A DNA stretch of 55,314 nt, taken from positions 1 to 55,314 of the forward strand of contig DASPNP010000056.1 in NCBI GenBank assembly GCA_035626475.1. Direction: 5' to 3'. This DNA comes from DASPKT01 sp035626475. GTDB taxonomy: Bacteria; Pseudomonadota; Alphaproteobacteria; Azospirillales; Azospirillaceae. The notes below the pieces were generated by a model. It saw only the letters and a list, made by a program, of their open reading frames with translations. It ran no database searches and was not told the DNA's origin. Positions 25,440 through 33,801 of this stretch are shown here, piece by piece (the stretch's first letter is position 1; every line of letters starts with the position of its first letter). Made by a program: the position numbers and the translations under genes.

Positions 25440-25865
25440 ATGGTCCGCGCCGTGAGGACCGGCGACGACACCCACTTGGCTGATCTGGACGGCGCGGCGA
25501 AGGCCGGGCGCCCGGCGTCGGCGTTCGCGCTCTGCCTGCTTCTGCTGGCCTGGCTCGCCGCCGGGCTGGCCGCCGCGCCGGTGCCGTCCGGCCGGGCGGC
25601 GGACGATCTCGCCCGGATCGCCCTGGCGCCCGTCCAGGGAGAGCGCACCCTGGTGCCGGTCAAGGGCGAACCCAAGCCGCTGCCGGTGCTGAAGCGCATG
25701 GGCGACGGGGGTGACGGCAAGGCGCCGGCGCCCGCGCTGCCCGTCCTGCGCACCGACATTCCGGCGGCCGAGGCCCCGGCCCGCGCCCCGGCCGGCCCCG
25801 CTTCCGGCCTGCCGACCGCGGCGCTGGCGTCCCTGCCCGGCGCCCGCGCCCCGCCGACCGCCTGA
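25440..25865 (+). CDS. Hypothetical Pro/Ala-rich protein with N-terminal membrane segment (141 aa)
   Basis: About 27 polar residues precede a hydrophobic helix (ALCLLLLAWLAAGLAAAP), then a Pro/Ala/Gly-rich, probably unstructured periplasmic tail. No motif or family recognised. It lies 95 bp upstream of secDF on the same strand. The start is uncertain: ATG 25440 lacks a strong ribosome-binding site, and an upstream TTG at 25371 would overlap the parS-like site. Low-complexity composition means it could be a chance open frame. Confidence 0.4.
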   Translation: MVRAVRTGDDTHLADLDGAAKAGRPASAFALCLLLLAWLAAGLAAAPVPSGRAADDLARIALAPVQGERTLVPVKGEPKPLPVLKRMGDGGDGKAPAPALPVLRTDIPAAEAPARAPAGPASGLPTAALASLPGARAPPTA

Positions 25866-25960
25866 GCCCAGAGATCTTCATCCAGCGCGCGGCCCGCGCG
25901 GCGCCCACCGAACGTGGGCGTCTGCTGCTGCCGCACCCATGATTCCCGAGGAAATTCCCC

Positions 25961-28504
25961 GTGCTTCGTTTCTCCAAGGCGAAGAGCATCGCCATCATCA
26001 CCATCTGCCTGCTGGGGGTGCTGTTCTCCATCCCCAGCCTGGTGCCGCCGGGCTCGCTGCCCGGCTGGCTGCCGCAGCGACACGTCAATCTCGGCCTCGA
26101 CCTGCAGGGCGGTTCGTACCTGCTGATGGAGGTCGACATGGAGGCCGTCCACAAGGAGCGGCTGGAGAACCTGCTGGACGGCGTGCGCCGCCAGCTGCGC
26201 GAGGCCAAGGTCGGCGTGACCGACCTGGGCGTGCGCGACAAGGCCGTGGCCTTCACCCTGGTCGACCCGACGCAGGAGGAGGCCGCGCGCACCGCGCTGC
26301 GCGACACCATCACCGCGGCCGACGCCCAGGGCCGGCGCGAGATCGACACGGCCGTCGAGAACGGCCGGTTCCACCTGGCGCTGTCCGAGACGGCGATGGC
26401 GGAGAAGGCGACCAGCGCCGTCGTACAGTCCATCGAGATCATCCGCCGCCGCATCGACGAGACCGGCACCAACGAGCCGGTCATCGCGCGTCAGGGCGCC
26501 AACCGCATCCTGGTGCAGCTGCCGGGCGTCACCGACCCCGACCGCGTGAAGCGCCTGCTGGGCCAGACCGCCAAGATGACCTTCCGGCTGCTGTCGGAGG
26601 AGACGCTGGCGCCGGGCTCGGTCGCCCCGCCGGGCACCGAGTGGCTGGAGAGCAGCGACCGCTCGCAGCCCGGCCAGATGCTGGTCCGCCGCAAGATCGA
26701 GGTCGACGGCGCCACCCTGACCGACGCCCAGCCCAGCTTCAACCAGCAGTCCGGCCAGTGGGTGGTGAACTTCACCTTCGACGCGCTGGGCGCCCGCCGC
26801 TTCGGCGAGGTGACCAAGCAGAATGTCGGCCGGCCCTTCGCCATCGTGCTGGACAACAAGGTCATCAGCGCGCCGCGCATCAACGAGCCGATCACCGGCG
26901 GCCGCGGCCAGATCAGCGGCAGCTTCAACGCCCAGTCGGCCAACGACCTGGCGGTGCTGCTGCGCGCCGGCGCCCTGCCGGCCCCGCTGACCATCGTCGA
27001 GGAGCGGTCGGTCGGGCCGGAGCTCGGCGCCGACAGCATCCGCGCCGGCCTGATCGCCATCGTCGCCGGCGTGATCCTGGTCATGGGCTACATGGTCCTG
27101 ACCTACGGGCTGTTCGGCGTCTTCGCCAACATCGCGCTGATCTTCAACCTGTTCCTCACCGTGGCGTGCCTGTCGCTGCTGGAGGCGACGCTGACCCTGC
27201 CCGGCATCGCCGGCATCCTGCTGACGCTGGGCATGTCGGTCGACGCCAACATCCTGATCAACGAGCGCATCCGCGAGGAGGCGAAGAAGGGCCGCACGCC
27301 GCTGGCGGCGCTGGAGGCGGGCTATTCCCGCGCCCAGGGCACCATCGTCGACGCCAACCTGACCACGCTCATCAAGATGATCATCCTCTACGCCGTCGGC
27401 ACGGGTACCGTGCGGGGCTTCGCGGTGACCATCAGCCTGGGCATCATCACCTCCATGTTCACCGCCACCATGGTGGCGCGCTACCTGACGGCGGAATGGT
27501 ACAAGCGCACCAAGCCGAAGGTGCTGGGCTCGGTCGGCTGGCTGCGGCTGGCGCCCGAGAACCCGAAGATCCAGTTCATGAAGGGCCGCCATCTGGGCAT
27601 CGCCCTGTCGGTGCTGCTCAGCACGGCCTCTGTGGTGCTGTTCTTCAAGCCGGGCCTGAACTACGGCATCGACTTCGCCGGCGGCATCGTCATGGAGATC
27701 CGCACCGAGCAGCCGGCCGACTTCCCGGCCCTGCGCTCGACGCTGGAGAAGCTGGAGGTCGGCCCGGTCGCGCTGCAGCAGTTCGGCCCGCCCACCGACG
27801 TCATCGTCCGGCTGGAGCGGCAGGAGGGCGGCGACCAGGCGCAGCAGGCGGTGGTCCGCAAGGTCCAGGAGACGCTGCAGGGCAGCTTCCCCGGCACGCA
27901 GATCCGCCGCGTGGAATCGGTCGGCGCGTCCGTCTCGGGCGAGCTGTTCGAGCAGGGCATGCTGGCGCTGGCGCTCGCCTCGGTCGCCATGCTGGTCTAC
28001 ATCACCTTCCGCTTCGAATGGCAGTTCGGCGTCGGCGCCGTGGTGACCATGCTGCTGGACGTGACCAAGACCATCGGCTTCTTCGCCGTCACGGGCATGC
28101 AGTTCAACCTGACCTCGGTCGCGGCGATCCTCACCATCATGGGCTTCTCGATCAACGACAAGGTCGTGGTCTATGACCGCGTCCGCGAGAATCTCAGGCT
28201 CTATCGCAAGATGCCGCTGCGCGAGCTGATCGACCGCTCGATCAACGAGACGATCAGCCGGACCATCAGCACGTCGCTGGCCATCTTCCTGTCGACGCTG
28301 CCGCTGGCCCTGTTCGCGGCGGAATCCCTGCGGGAGTTCGCCTGGGTGCTGCTGTTCGGCGTGGTGCTGGCGACCAGCTCCTCGATCTTCATCGCGGCGC
28401 CGATCCTGCTGTATCTCGGCGAGCACCGTCTGCGCCGCCCGACCGAGGAGGAGGCCGTGACCGGCCAGCCCGAGATCGGCGGCAAGGCCGTGCAGGCCGA
28501 GTGA
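25961..28504 (+). CDS. secDF: SecDF protein-export membrane protein (SecD-SecF fusion)
   Basis: 847 residues. SecD half: first helix, HVNLGLDLQGGSYLLMEVD (D1 motif), a large periplasmic domain with FDALGARRFGEVTKQNVGRP, and helices including LGMSVDANILINERIREE. SecF half from about 540: LNYGIDFAGGIVMEI and TIMGFSINDKVVVYDRVRENLR. Twelve membrane segments are expected. It uses the proton gradient to pull preproteins from SecYEG on the periplasmic side. Fused SecDF is known in several alphaproteobacteria. YajC, the usual neighbour, is absent. The start is GTG 25961 after GAGGAAA. A GC-rich hairpin follows the stop. An essential-type gene near a plasmid-type origin is worth noting. Confidence 0.93.
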   Translation: MLRFSKAKSIAIITICLLGVLFSIPSLVPPGSLPGWLPQRHVNLGLDLQGGSYLLMEVDMEAVHKERLENLLDGVRRQLREAKVGVTDLGVRDKAVAFTLVDPTQEEAARTALRDTITAADAQGRREIDTAVENGRFHLALSETAMAEKATSAVVQSIEIIRRRIDETGTNEPVIARQGANRILVQLPGVTDPDRVKRLLGQTAKMTFRLLSEETLAPGSVAPPGTEWLESSDRSQPGQMLVRRKIEVDGATLTDAQPSFNQQSGQWVVNFTFDALGARRFGEVTKQNVGRPFAIVLDNKVISAPRINEPITGGRGQISGSFNAQSANDLAVLLRAGALPAPLTIVEERSVGPELGADSIRAGLIAIVAGVILVMGYMVLTYGLFGVFANIALIFNLFLTVACLSLLEATLTLPGIAGILLTLGMSVDANILINERIREEAKKGRTPLAALEAGYSRAQGTIVDANLTTLIKMIILYAVGTGTVRGFAVTISLGIITSMFTATMVARYLTAEWYKRTKPKVLGSVGWLRLAPENPKIQFMKGRHLGIALSVLLSTASVVLFFKPGLNYGIDFAGGIVMEIRTEQPADFPALRSTLEKLEVGPVALQQFGPPTDVIVRLERQEGGDQAQQAVVRKVQETLQGSFPGTQIRRVESVGASVSGELFEQGMLALALASVAMLVYITFRFEWQFGVGAVVTMLLDVTKTIGFFAVTGMQFNLTSVAAILTIMGFSINDKVVVYDRVRENLRLYRKMPLRELIDRSINETISRTISTSLAIFLSTLPLALFAAESLREFAWVLLFGVVLATSSSIFIAAPILLYLGEHRLRRPTEEEAVTGQPEIGGKAVQAE

Positions 28505-28526
28505 TCCACTAGACAACGACAAGAAA

Positions 28527-28556
28527 GGGTCCGCTCCGGCACGCCGGGGCGGACCC
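28527..28556 (+). terminator. Hairpin between secDF and the permease gene
   Basis: GGGTCCGCTCCGG and CCGGGGCGGACCC form a 13-bp stem with one mismatch around a 4-base loop, 22 bp after the secDF stop. There is no T-run, so termination may be partial. Confidence 0.55.
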
Positions 28557-28581
28557 GTCTCCCGGGGAGGGAAACGGTTAA

Positions 28582-29979
28582 ATGAGTTCAGCGGACAATC
28601 ACGGCCTAGCGCGCTCGCTCGGTCCCTTCCAGCTGGTCCTGCTGGGGGTGGGCGTCATCATCGGCGCCGGCATCTTCGTCATCACCGGATCGGCCGCGGC
28701 GAACTATGCCGGGCCGGGCGTGGTGCTCTCCTTCCTGCTGGCGGCTCTGGCCTGCGCCTGCGCCGGCCTCTGCTACGCCGAATTCGCGGCCATGTCCGGC
28801 GAGTCGGGCGGCGCCTATTCCTACGCCCGCATGTCCATGGGCCCGCGCATCGGCTGGCTCACGGGCTGGAACCTGATCCTGGAGTATCTGTTCGCCGCCG
28901 CCTTCGTGGCGGTGGGCTGGTCCGCCTACTGCGTGGCCTTCTTCAAGTCGGTGGGCCTGCCGCTGCCCGAGCTGTTCTCCAGCGCCCCCTTCGCGCTGGT
29001 CGACGGCGAGATCGTGCGCACCGGCGCGGTGATGAACCTGCCGGCCATGCTGATCACCGCCTTCGCCACCTTCTGCGCCGTGGCGGGCGTCGCGCGCTCC
29101 TCGCTCACCAACGCCATCGTCGTGTTCATCAAGGTGGCGGTGATCCTGGTGGTGGTCGCCATCGGCATGTTCCATGTCGACCCGTCGCGCTGGGTGCCCT
29201 TCGTGCCCGAGAACACCGGCACCTTCGGCGAGTTCGGCTGGAGCGGCGTGCTGCGCGCCGCGGCCGTGGTCTTCATCGCCTATATCGGCTTCGACGCGGT
29301 GGCGACGACGGCGCTGGAGGCGAAGAAGCCGCAGCGCGACGTGCCGATCGGCATCCTGGGCTCGCTGGTGGTCTGCACCATCCTCTACGTCGCCATGTCG
29401 CTGACGCTCACCGGCATCGTGCCCTTCACCGAGCTGAACGTCGCCTCGCCGGTGTCGCTGGCGGTGGAGCGGATGGGCCCCGGCGTCGCCTGGATCGAGC
29501 CGCTGGTGGCGCTGGGCGCCGTCGCCGGCCTGACCTCCGGCATCATCGTGCTGCTGCTGGCCCAGCCGCGCGTCTTCCTGGCGATGGCCCGGCACGGCAT
29601 CCTGCCCTCGGCGCTGGGCAAGGTGCACCCCAAGTACCGGACGCCGCATGTCAGCACCTATCTCACCGGCGTGATCGCCATGGCGCTGGCCGGGCTGTTC
29701 CCGATCGACCTGCTGGGCCACATGGTGTCCATCGGCACGCTGGTGGCCTTCTTCTTCGTGTCGGTCGGCGTCATCGTCATGCGCCGCAAGGCGCCCGACA
29801 TGCCCAGGCCGTTCCGCACGCCCTGGGTACCCTTCATCCCGGCGCTGAGCGCGGCCATCTGCCTGTACCTGATGATCGGCCTGCCGCTGGACACCTGGGC
29901 CCGGCTGGTGGTCTGGGTGGCGATCGGCGTCGCCTTCTACGAGTGGCGCAGCCGGCGGATCCCCGCCACGGCCTCGTGA
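28582..29979 (+). CDS. APC-family amino acid permease (cationic amino acid transporter-like)
   Basis: 465 residues with about 12 membrane helices. The start (LGPFQLVLLGVGVIIGAGIFVITG) has the GxGIG-type substrate-binding motif of TM1 in APC proteins. The sequence continues with AGPGVVLSFLLAALACACAGLCYAEF and the ESGGAYSYARMSMG segment. TM6 has VVFIAYIGFDAVATTALEAKKPQRDVPIGI, typical of the YfnA/CAT subgroup, and MARHGILPSALGKVHPKYRTPHVS occurs between TM8 and TM9. Imports amino acids by proton symport or exchange across the inner membrane; exact substrate unknown. GGGGAGGG precedes the ATG. TatA follows 32 bp after the stop. Confidence 0.92.
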   Translation: MSSADNHGLARSLGPFQLVLLGVGVIIGAGIFVITGSAAANYAGPGVVLSFLLAALACACAGLCYAEFAAMSGESGGAYSYARMSMGPRIGWLTGWNLILEYLFAAAFVAVGWSAYCVAFFKSVGLPLPELFSSAPFALVDGEIVRTGAVMNLPAMLITAFATFCAVAGVARSSLTNAIVVFIKVAVILVVVAIGMFHVDPSRWVPFVPENTGTFGEFGWSGVLRAAAVVFIAYIGFDAVATTALEAKKPQRDVPIGILGSLVVCTILYVAMSLTLTGIVPFTELNVASPVSLAVERMGPGVAWIEPLVALGAVAGLTSGIIVLLLAQPRVFLAMARHGILPSALGKVHPKYRTPHVSTYLTGVIAMALAGLFPIDLLGHMVSIGTLVAFFFVSVGVIVMRRKAPDMPRPFRTPWVPFIPALSAAICLYLMIGLPLDTWARLVVWVAIGVAFYEWRSRRIPATAS

Positions 29980-30011
29980 GAACCGGGTGACGTAAGGAAA
30001 GGGAGGCGCGG

Positions 30012-30224
30012 ATGAGCATCGGCCTGACGGAAGGGCTGCTGATCCTGCTGATGGTGCTGATCATCTTCGGCGCCGGAAAGCTGCCGAGGGTCATGGGCGA
30101 CCTCGGCAAAGGCATCCGCGCCTTCAAGGCGAATCTGGGCGGCGACAAGCCGGCGGAGGAGGTCCCTCCGCCGGCGGTCGACACCATCGTCTCCGGCACG
30201 GGCGACGCGGACCGGCGGCCCTGA
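30012..30224 (+). CDS. tatA: Sec-independent translocase TatA/TatE-like protein
   Basis: 70 residues: a short N-terminus, one membrane helix (LLILLMVLIIFGAGKLPRVMGDLGKGI) with the FGxGKLP hinge of TatA, an amphipathic helix (GDLGKGIRAFKANLGG), and a short acidic/Pro tail. TatA oligomers form the pore for folded, twin-arginine proteins. tatB and tatC are not nearby, so this is probably an extra TatA/E copy. A possible client is the Tat-type ferritin-like protein at 10566-11495, which is inference. GGGAGG precedes the ATG. Confidence 0.88.
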   Translation: MSIGLTEGLLILLMVLIIFGAGKLPRVMGDLGKGIRAFKANLGGDKPAEEVPPPAVDTIVSGTGDADRRP

Positions 30225-30264
30225 AGGGCTGGCGTCCGCCACCCACCGTCACCACTCTCTCCAC

Positions 30265-30545
30265 CGTCACCCCGGCGAAGGCCGGGGACCAGGAGTTGCA
30301 GCGGGAGCGCCTGATGCCGCACGCCATTTTGATCGGCAGCGGTGGCGTGGTGCGTCCTTCGACAGGCTCAGGATGAGGGGGTTTAGCTGCTCCCGTCCAA
30401 CTCAGAGCGGGTTGAAACCAGAAGTGCCTGGCATCCCCCGTCCTTCATCCTGAGCCTGTCGAAGGACGCACCACGCCCCAGCCTCTCCGCTTCATCGACC
30501 TCCCATCGCTGAAACTCCTGGGTCCCGGCTTGCGCCGGGATGACG
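30265..30545. repeat. Nested palindromic repeats between tatA and the HbpS-like gene
   Basis: Outer arms (30265-30296 and 30513-30545) are inverted copies: CGTCACCCCGGC...CCGGGGACCAGGAGTT and AACTCCTGGGTCCCGG...GCCGGGATGACGG. Each arm is itself a small hairpin. Between them lies family A copy 5 (30346-30474), with the conserved loop motifs TTTAGCTGCTCCCG and AGAAGTGCCTGGCATCCCCC. Confidence 0.75.
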
Positions 30546-30650
30546 GGAAGTGATGAGCAACGCGGTACGGCACCCCACTAGACCGGGCTTTGTGATCCTT
30601 CCGGCTGTTGGCGCCGTACAAGGCGCGACACAGCCCTGGAGGACCCTGCC

Positions 30651-31088
30651 ATGACCACCCCGCCCGACCGTCTCACCCTGGATCTCGCCGACCGCATCGC
30701 CGACGGCGTGCTGGCGGCCGGCCGCGAGAAGGGGCTGAAGCCGCTGACCGTGGCCGTGCTGGACCCGGGCGGGCACCTGGTGGTGCTGAAGCGGCAGGAC
30801 GGCAGCTCGACGCTGAGGCCGGAGATCGCCACGGGCAAGGCGGCGAGCGCGCTGGCGCTGGGCGTCTCGTCGCGCCGCGTGGCCGAGATGGCGGCGGAAC
30901 GCCCGGTCTTCGTCGCGGCGCTGGGCGGCATCGCGCCCAAGGGCATGATTCCCGCGGCCGGCGGCGTGCTGCTGCAGGGGGCGGGCGGCGTGATCGGCGC
31001 GGTGGGCGTCACCGGCGACACCTCGGACAATGACGAGGCCTGCGCGCTCGACGCCATCCGGGCCTGCGGGCTGCAGGCCGGCTCCTGA
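30651..31088 (+). CDS. HbpS/GlcG-like (DUF336) heme-binding family protein
   Basis: 145 residues: LDLADRIADGVLAAGREKGLKPLTVAVLDPGGHLVVLKRQDG, PEIATGKAASALALG, FVAALGGIAPKGMIPAAGGVLLQ and VIGAVGVTGDTSDNDEACALDAI. This matches the whole fold of the GlcG/HbpS family. Streptomyces HbpS binds heme outside the cell, while other members belong to catabolic operons with unknown roles. There is no signal peptide, so it is predicted cytoplasmic. It stands alone between repeats, and CTGGAGGA precedes the ATG. Confidence 0.85.
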   Translation: MTTPPDRLTLDLADRIADGVLAAGREKGLKPLTVAVLDPGGHLVVLKRQDGSSTLRPEIATGKAASALALGVSSRRVAEMAAERPVFVAALGGIAPKGMIPAAGGVLLQGAGGVIGAVGVTGDTSDNDEACALDAIRACGLQAGS

Positions 31089-31103
31089 GGCTGGTGCAGC
31101 ACC

Positions 31104-31186
31104 CGTAGGTCGCATGGAAGCGACGCCGTAATGCGACGCTCCGGCCGGGGCTGTCGCATTGCGCCTTCGGCTCCATGCGACCTACG
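31104..31186. repeat. Hairpin repeat family C, copy 2
   Basis: CGTAGGTCGCATGGAAGC and the inverted GGCTCCATGCGACCTACG, with inner GTAATGCGAC / GTCGCATTGCG. It lies between two convergent genes, exactly like copy 1. Confidence 0.8.
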
Positions 31187-31188
31187 GC

Positions 31189-31446
31189 TCAGCCCTCCCG
31201 GGCCGTTGCGCCATCCTCGGGGACGGCATCCTGGCGCGGCGCCTCCGCCCGCAGCTTCACCAGGAACTCGAGCGAGGGCATGCCGTCCATCTCGCGGCCG
31301 ATCGCGTGGCCCGAAGCAGGCTGGCCGGAGGCGGCGCCGAGGATGCGCTGTTGCTCCAGCGCCAGCCACCGCAGGCGCTGCATCTCCTCCTCGATGCGGG
31401 CGATGGCCCGCTGCATCTCCGCCTTCAGCTCCTCGGGGTCCACCAT
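31189..31446 (-). CDS. Small coiled-coil hypothetical protein (85 aa)
   Basis: The first half (DPEELKAEMQRAIARIEEEM, then QRLRWLALEQQRIL) is a charged heptad-like helix. The second half (SGHAIGREMDGMPSLEFLVKLRAEAPRQ) is less regular. No signal or membrane helix and no family recognised. The start could be GTG 31449 or ATG 31446. The stop lies three bases beyond the family C hairpin. A palindrome (TTAACAAATGTTAA) sits about 30 bp upstream. Confidence 0.58.
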   Translation of the reverse strand: MVDPEELKAEMQRAIARIEEEMQRLRWLALEQQRILGAASGQPASGHAIGREMDGMPSLEFLVKLRAEAPRQDAVPEDGATAREG

Positions 31447-31476
31447 CACCTGCCCGCCCGGGATGCCTTCGGGCTT

Positions 31477-31490
31477 TTAACAAATGTTAA
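31477..31490. promoter_or_regulatory. Palindrome TTAACAAATGTTAA
   Basis: Six-base arms with a two-base centre in an AT-richer patch, 31 bp upstream of the coiled-coil protein start. It could be an operator. No regulator can be assigned. Confidence 0.35.
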
Positions 31491-31580
31491 GGCAGTAGGT
31501 AGCGTCGGCACCCGCGATAAACCAGCCGGCGTTTGGGCTTAGCACCAAATACGCGTCTTCGTCCGAGCGGCTGAGGCGAG

Positions 31581-31707
31581 GTGCGTGCTTCCGACCAAGC
31601 TCAGGATGAAGGAGGGGGGATGCCAGGCACTGCTGCGCTTACGGGCACAGACGTGACCGGGAGCAGCACCCACCCCCCTCATGCTGAGCCCGTCGAAGCG
31701 CGCACGG
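31581..31707. repeat. Palindromic repeat family A, copy 6
   Basis: Arms GTGCGTGCTTCCGACCAAGC and the inverted GCTGAGCCCGTCGAAGCGCG. More diverged than the others and lacking the TTTAGCTGCTCC loop on the left, but keeping ATGCCAGGCACT. It ends 20 bp past the fliG stop. Confidence 0.7.
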
Positions 31708-31726
31708 CTTCAATACTGCCGGCCGG

Positions 31727-32749
31727 TCAGTACACCAGCTCGTCGTCGCCCTTGCCGCTGGAGATGACGATCTCGCCGCGGGCGGCCATGTCCTTGGCCA
31801 GCTGCACCATGTACATCTGCGCCTCGTCCACGTCGCGCAGGCGCACCGGGCCCATGGCGGCCATGTCCTCGCGCATGATCTTGGCGGCGCGCTCGGACAT
31901 GTTGGTGAAGAACAAATCCTTCAGCGTCTCCGACGCGCCCTTCAGCGCGGTGGCGAGCTTCTGCTTGTCCACCGAGCGCAGCAGCGACTGCACGCCCGAC
32001 GGGTCCAGCTTGCCGAGATCCTCGAAGGTGAACATCAGCGCGCGGATGCGCTCGGCGCTGTCGCGGTTGCGCTCCTCGAGCGCGGCGATGAAGCGGCTCT
32101 CCGTGTTGCGGTCCAGGCTGTTGAAGATCTCCGCCATCATCTCGTGGGCGTCGCGGCGGTTGGTGCGCGCCAGGTTCGACATGAACTCGGTGCGTAGCGT
32201 GCGCTCGATGTCGTCCACGACCTCCTTCTGCACCGCCTCCATGCGCAGCATGCGCATGATGACTTCCATGGCGAAGCTCTCGGGCAGCATCTGCAGCACG
32301 CGGCCGGCATGGTCGGCCTTGATCTTGGTCAGGATGACCGCGACGGTCTGCGGGTACTCGTTCTTCAGGTAGTTCGACAGGACCTGCTCGTTCACGTTGG
32401 CGAGCTTGTCCCACATGGTGCGACCCGCGGGACCGCGGATGTCCTCCATGATGCTGTCGACCTTCTCCTTCGACAGCACCTTCATGAGCAGGCGCTCGGT
32501 GCTGTCGAAGGTGCCGACCAGCGAACCGGTGGAGGAGATCTGCTCGGCGAACTCGACGAAGAGCCGTTCCACGATGTTGGAGCTGACCGAGCCGAGGTTG
32601 GCCATGGTCTGCGACAGCTCCTTGATCTCGTCCTCGCCCATCAGCGAGAAGAGGCGGCTCGCATGCTCCTCGCCCAGGGCGAGCATGAGGACGGCCGCCT
32701 TCTCAGGGCCCGTCAGGCCGCGGTAGTCCTCGCGAACGCGGATCGCCAT
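31727..32749 (-). CDS. fliG: Flagellar motor switch protein FliG
   Basis: 340 residues, the standard length. N-domain: GLTGPEKAAVLMLALGEEHASRLF. Middle domain with EYPQTVAVILTKI, the EHPQ motif in EYPQ form. C-domain with the motor-charge segment MFTFEDLGKLDPSGVQSLLRSVDKQKLATALKGAS, followed by MSERAAKIMREDMAAMGPVRLRDVDEAQ. FliG links the MS ring (FliF) to FliM and takes torque from MotA. No other flagellar gene is here, so this is an isolated copy, either the sole fliG outside a dispersed cluster or a second one for a lateral flagellum. Start ATG 32749. Confidence 0.95.
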   Translation of the reverse strand: MAIRVREDYRGLTGPEKAAVLMLALGEEHASRLFSLMGEDEIKELSQTMANLGSVSSNIVERLFVEFAEQISSTGSLVGTFDSTERLLMKVLSKEKVDSIMEDIRGPAGRTMWDKLANVNEQVLSNYLKNEYPQTVAVILTKIKADHAGRVLQMLPESFAMEVIMRMLRMEAVQKEVVDDIERTLRTEFMSNLARTNRRDAHEMMAEIFNSLDRNTESRFIAALEERNRDSAERIRALMFTFEDLGKLDPSGVQSLLRSVDKQKLATALKGASETLKDLFFTNMSERAAKIMREDMAAMGPVRLRDVDEAQMYMVQLAKDMAARGEIVISSGKGDDELVY

Positions 32750-32965
32750 GAAACTCCTCCTACCGGACCGACACCGTCCCGCAGCCTTACCAAGGCGCGG
32801 AATGGTGAAGAATCCGCAAAGAGGCGGACCCTTCCCGTCGCTTGTCCGATAATAGGTCGCACGGCCCGGCCGGTCCAGAACCTCCGGGGTAAGCTTTCCG
32901 ATTGGAATATGGGGCGCGGCGGGGCGCTATCGGGCGCCGCGTCGCCGGCCCGGATCAGGTAAGGC

Positions 32966-33037
32966 TCAGCGCAGGCCCAGGAAGGACAGGATTGCCAGGA
33001 CCACGACGATGACGCCGATGATGTAGAAGATGTTCAT
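32966..33037 (-). CDS. 23-residue single-helix membrane protein
   Basis: MNIFYIIGVIVVVLAILSFL then GLR. It is a single hydrophobic helix with almost no soluble part. GGAGGGGGTTTCG precedes the ATG, a very strong ribosome-binding site, which is the main evidence that it is translated. Tiny proteins of this form are seen in many proteobacteria but have no assigned function. Confidence 0.62.
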   Translation of the reverse strand: MNIFYIIGVIVVVLAILSFLGLR

Positions 33038-33179
33038 CGAAACCCCCTCCCCGCCCGGTTCCGCCGTCAGGCCCCCTTGGCCGTGGCGACGGGCGTCGAA
33101 GGGATGAACACGGTGGCGGCGGGGCGGGTTCCCCGGAAGGGGAAGCGTCCCTGCCCGGAGAGAGCCCCGCCGGGTGGCC

Positions 33180-33602
33180 TCACCTCGGCGTGGGCGCCGG
33201 TTCCGTCGCGGCGGTGTCGCGGCCCTTGCGCCGGCTGTCCTTGAGGCGCTCGGCCTCCGCCTGGTCGGACTTGGCGATGCGGCTGATCAGGCAGGTGGCG
33301 GGCACCGGCGTGTCCACGGTGCGCAGCGGGTCGGTCTTGCACAGCCGGTTGATCGAGGTCTCGTAGGAGAAGCCGTCGGTGCGCAGGCCCGGACAGCGGT
33401 TGACGAGGTCGATCCGGTACCAATCCTTGCGGCCCTTCATCTCCACCAGGATGGTCTTGGCGTCGATGACCGTGGTCTGGCGGATGCGGCTGGTGTCGAT
33501 GCAGAACTCCTCGCCCGCCTTGGCCGTGGGCGTGTCCTGGGCGAGGGCGGGCGCCGCGGCGGCGAGCACGGCGACAAGGCTGACGATGGGCAGGCGTTTC
33601 AT
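33180..33602 (-). CDS. Small exported protein, possibly DUF6491-like (140 aa)
   Basis: A signal peptide (MKRLPIVSLVAVLAAAAPAL then AQ) is followed by a mature domain with FCIDTSRIRQTTVIDAKTIL, YRIDLVNRCPGLRTDGFSYE, TSINRLCKTDPLRTVD and ATCLISRIAK. Four Cys residues suggest two disulfides in the periplasm. The layout resembles the uncharacterised DUF6491 proteins. The C-terminus is basic and disordered (RLKDSRRKGRDTAATEPAPT). Monocistronic, facing away from the replication origin. Start ATG 33602 with AGGGGAC upstream. Confidence 0.75.
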   Translation of the reverse strand: MKRLPIVSLVAVLAAAAPALAQDTPTAKAGEEFCIDTSRIRQTTVIDAKTILVEMKGRKDWYRIDLVNRCPGLRTDGFSYETSINRLCKTDPLRTVDTPVPATCLISRIAKSDQAEAERLKDSRRKGRDTAATEPAPTPR

Positions 33603-33801
33603 GGGTCTGTCCCCTGGCGATGAGATCCCCCCGCGGGCCCAACCATGGCCGTGCGGGGAGGGTTCCGGATTGCCCCGCGGCCAGCATAGCGCCCGATATG
33701 TCACCCTTCCACCGGGGCGCCGCCCGGGGCCCCTGCGGGCCTGCCGAGTCGCGCCCGAGTCAACAGCGAAGAGTCGGGGAAAGGGTGACGCGGCGGCGCC
33801 G

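Noticed and set aside
29990..30008. CGTAAGGAAAGGGAGG before tatA as an iteron
   Set aside because: Matches only GTAAGGA, and is better explained as the tatA ribosome-binding region.
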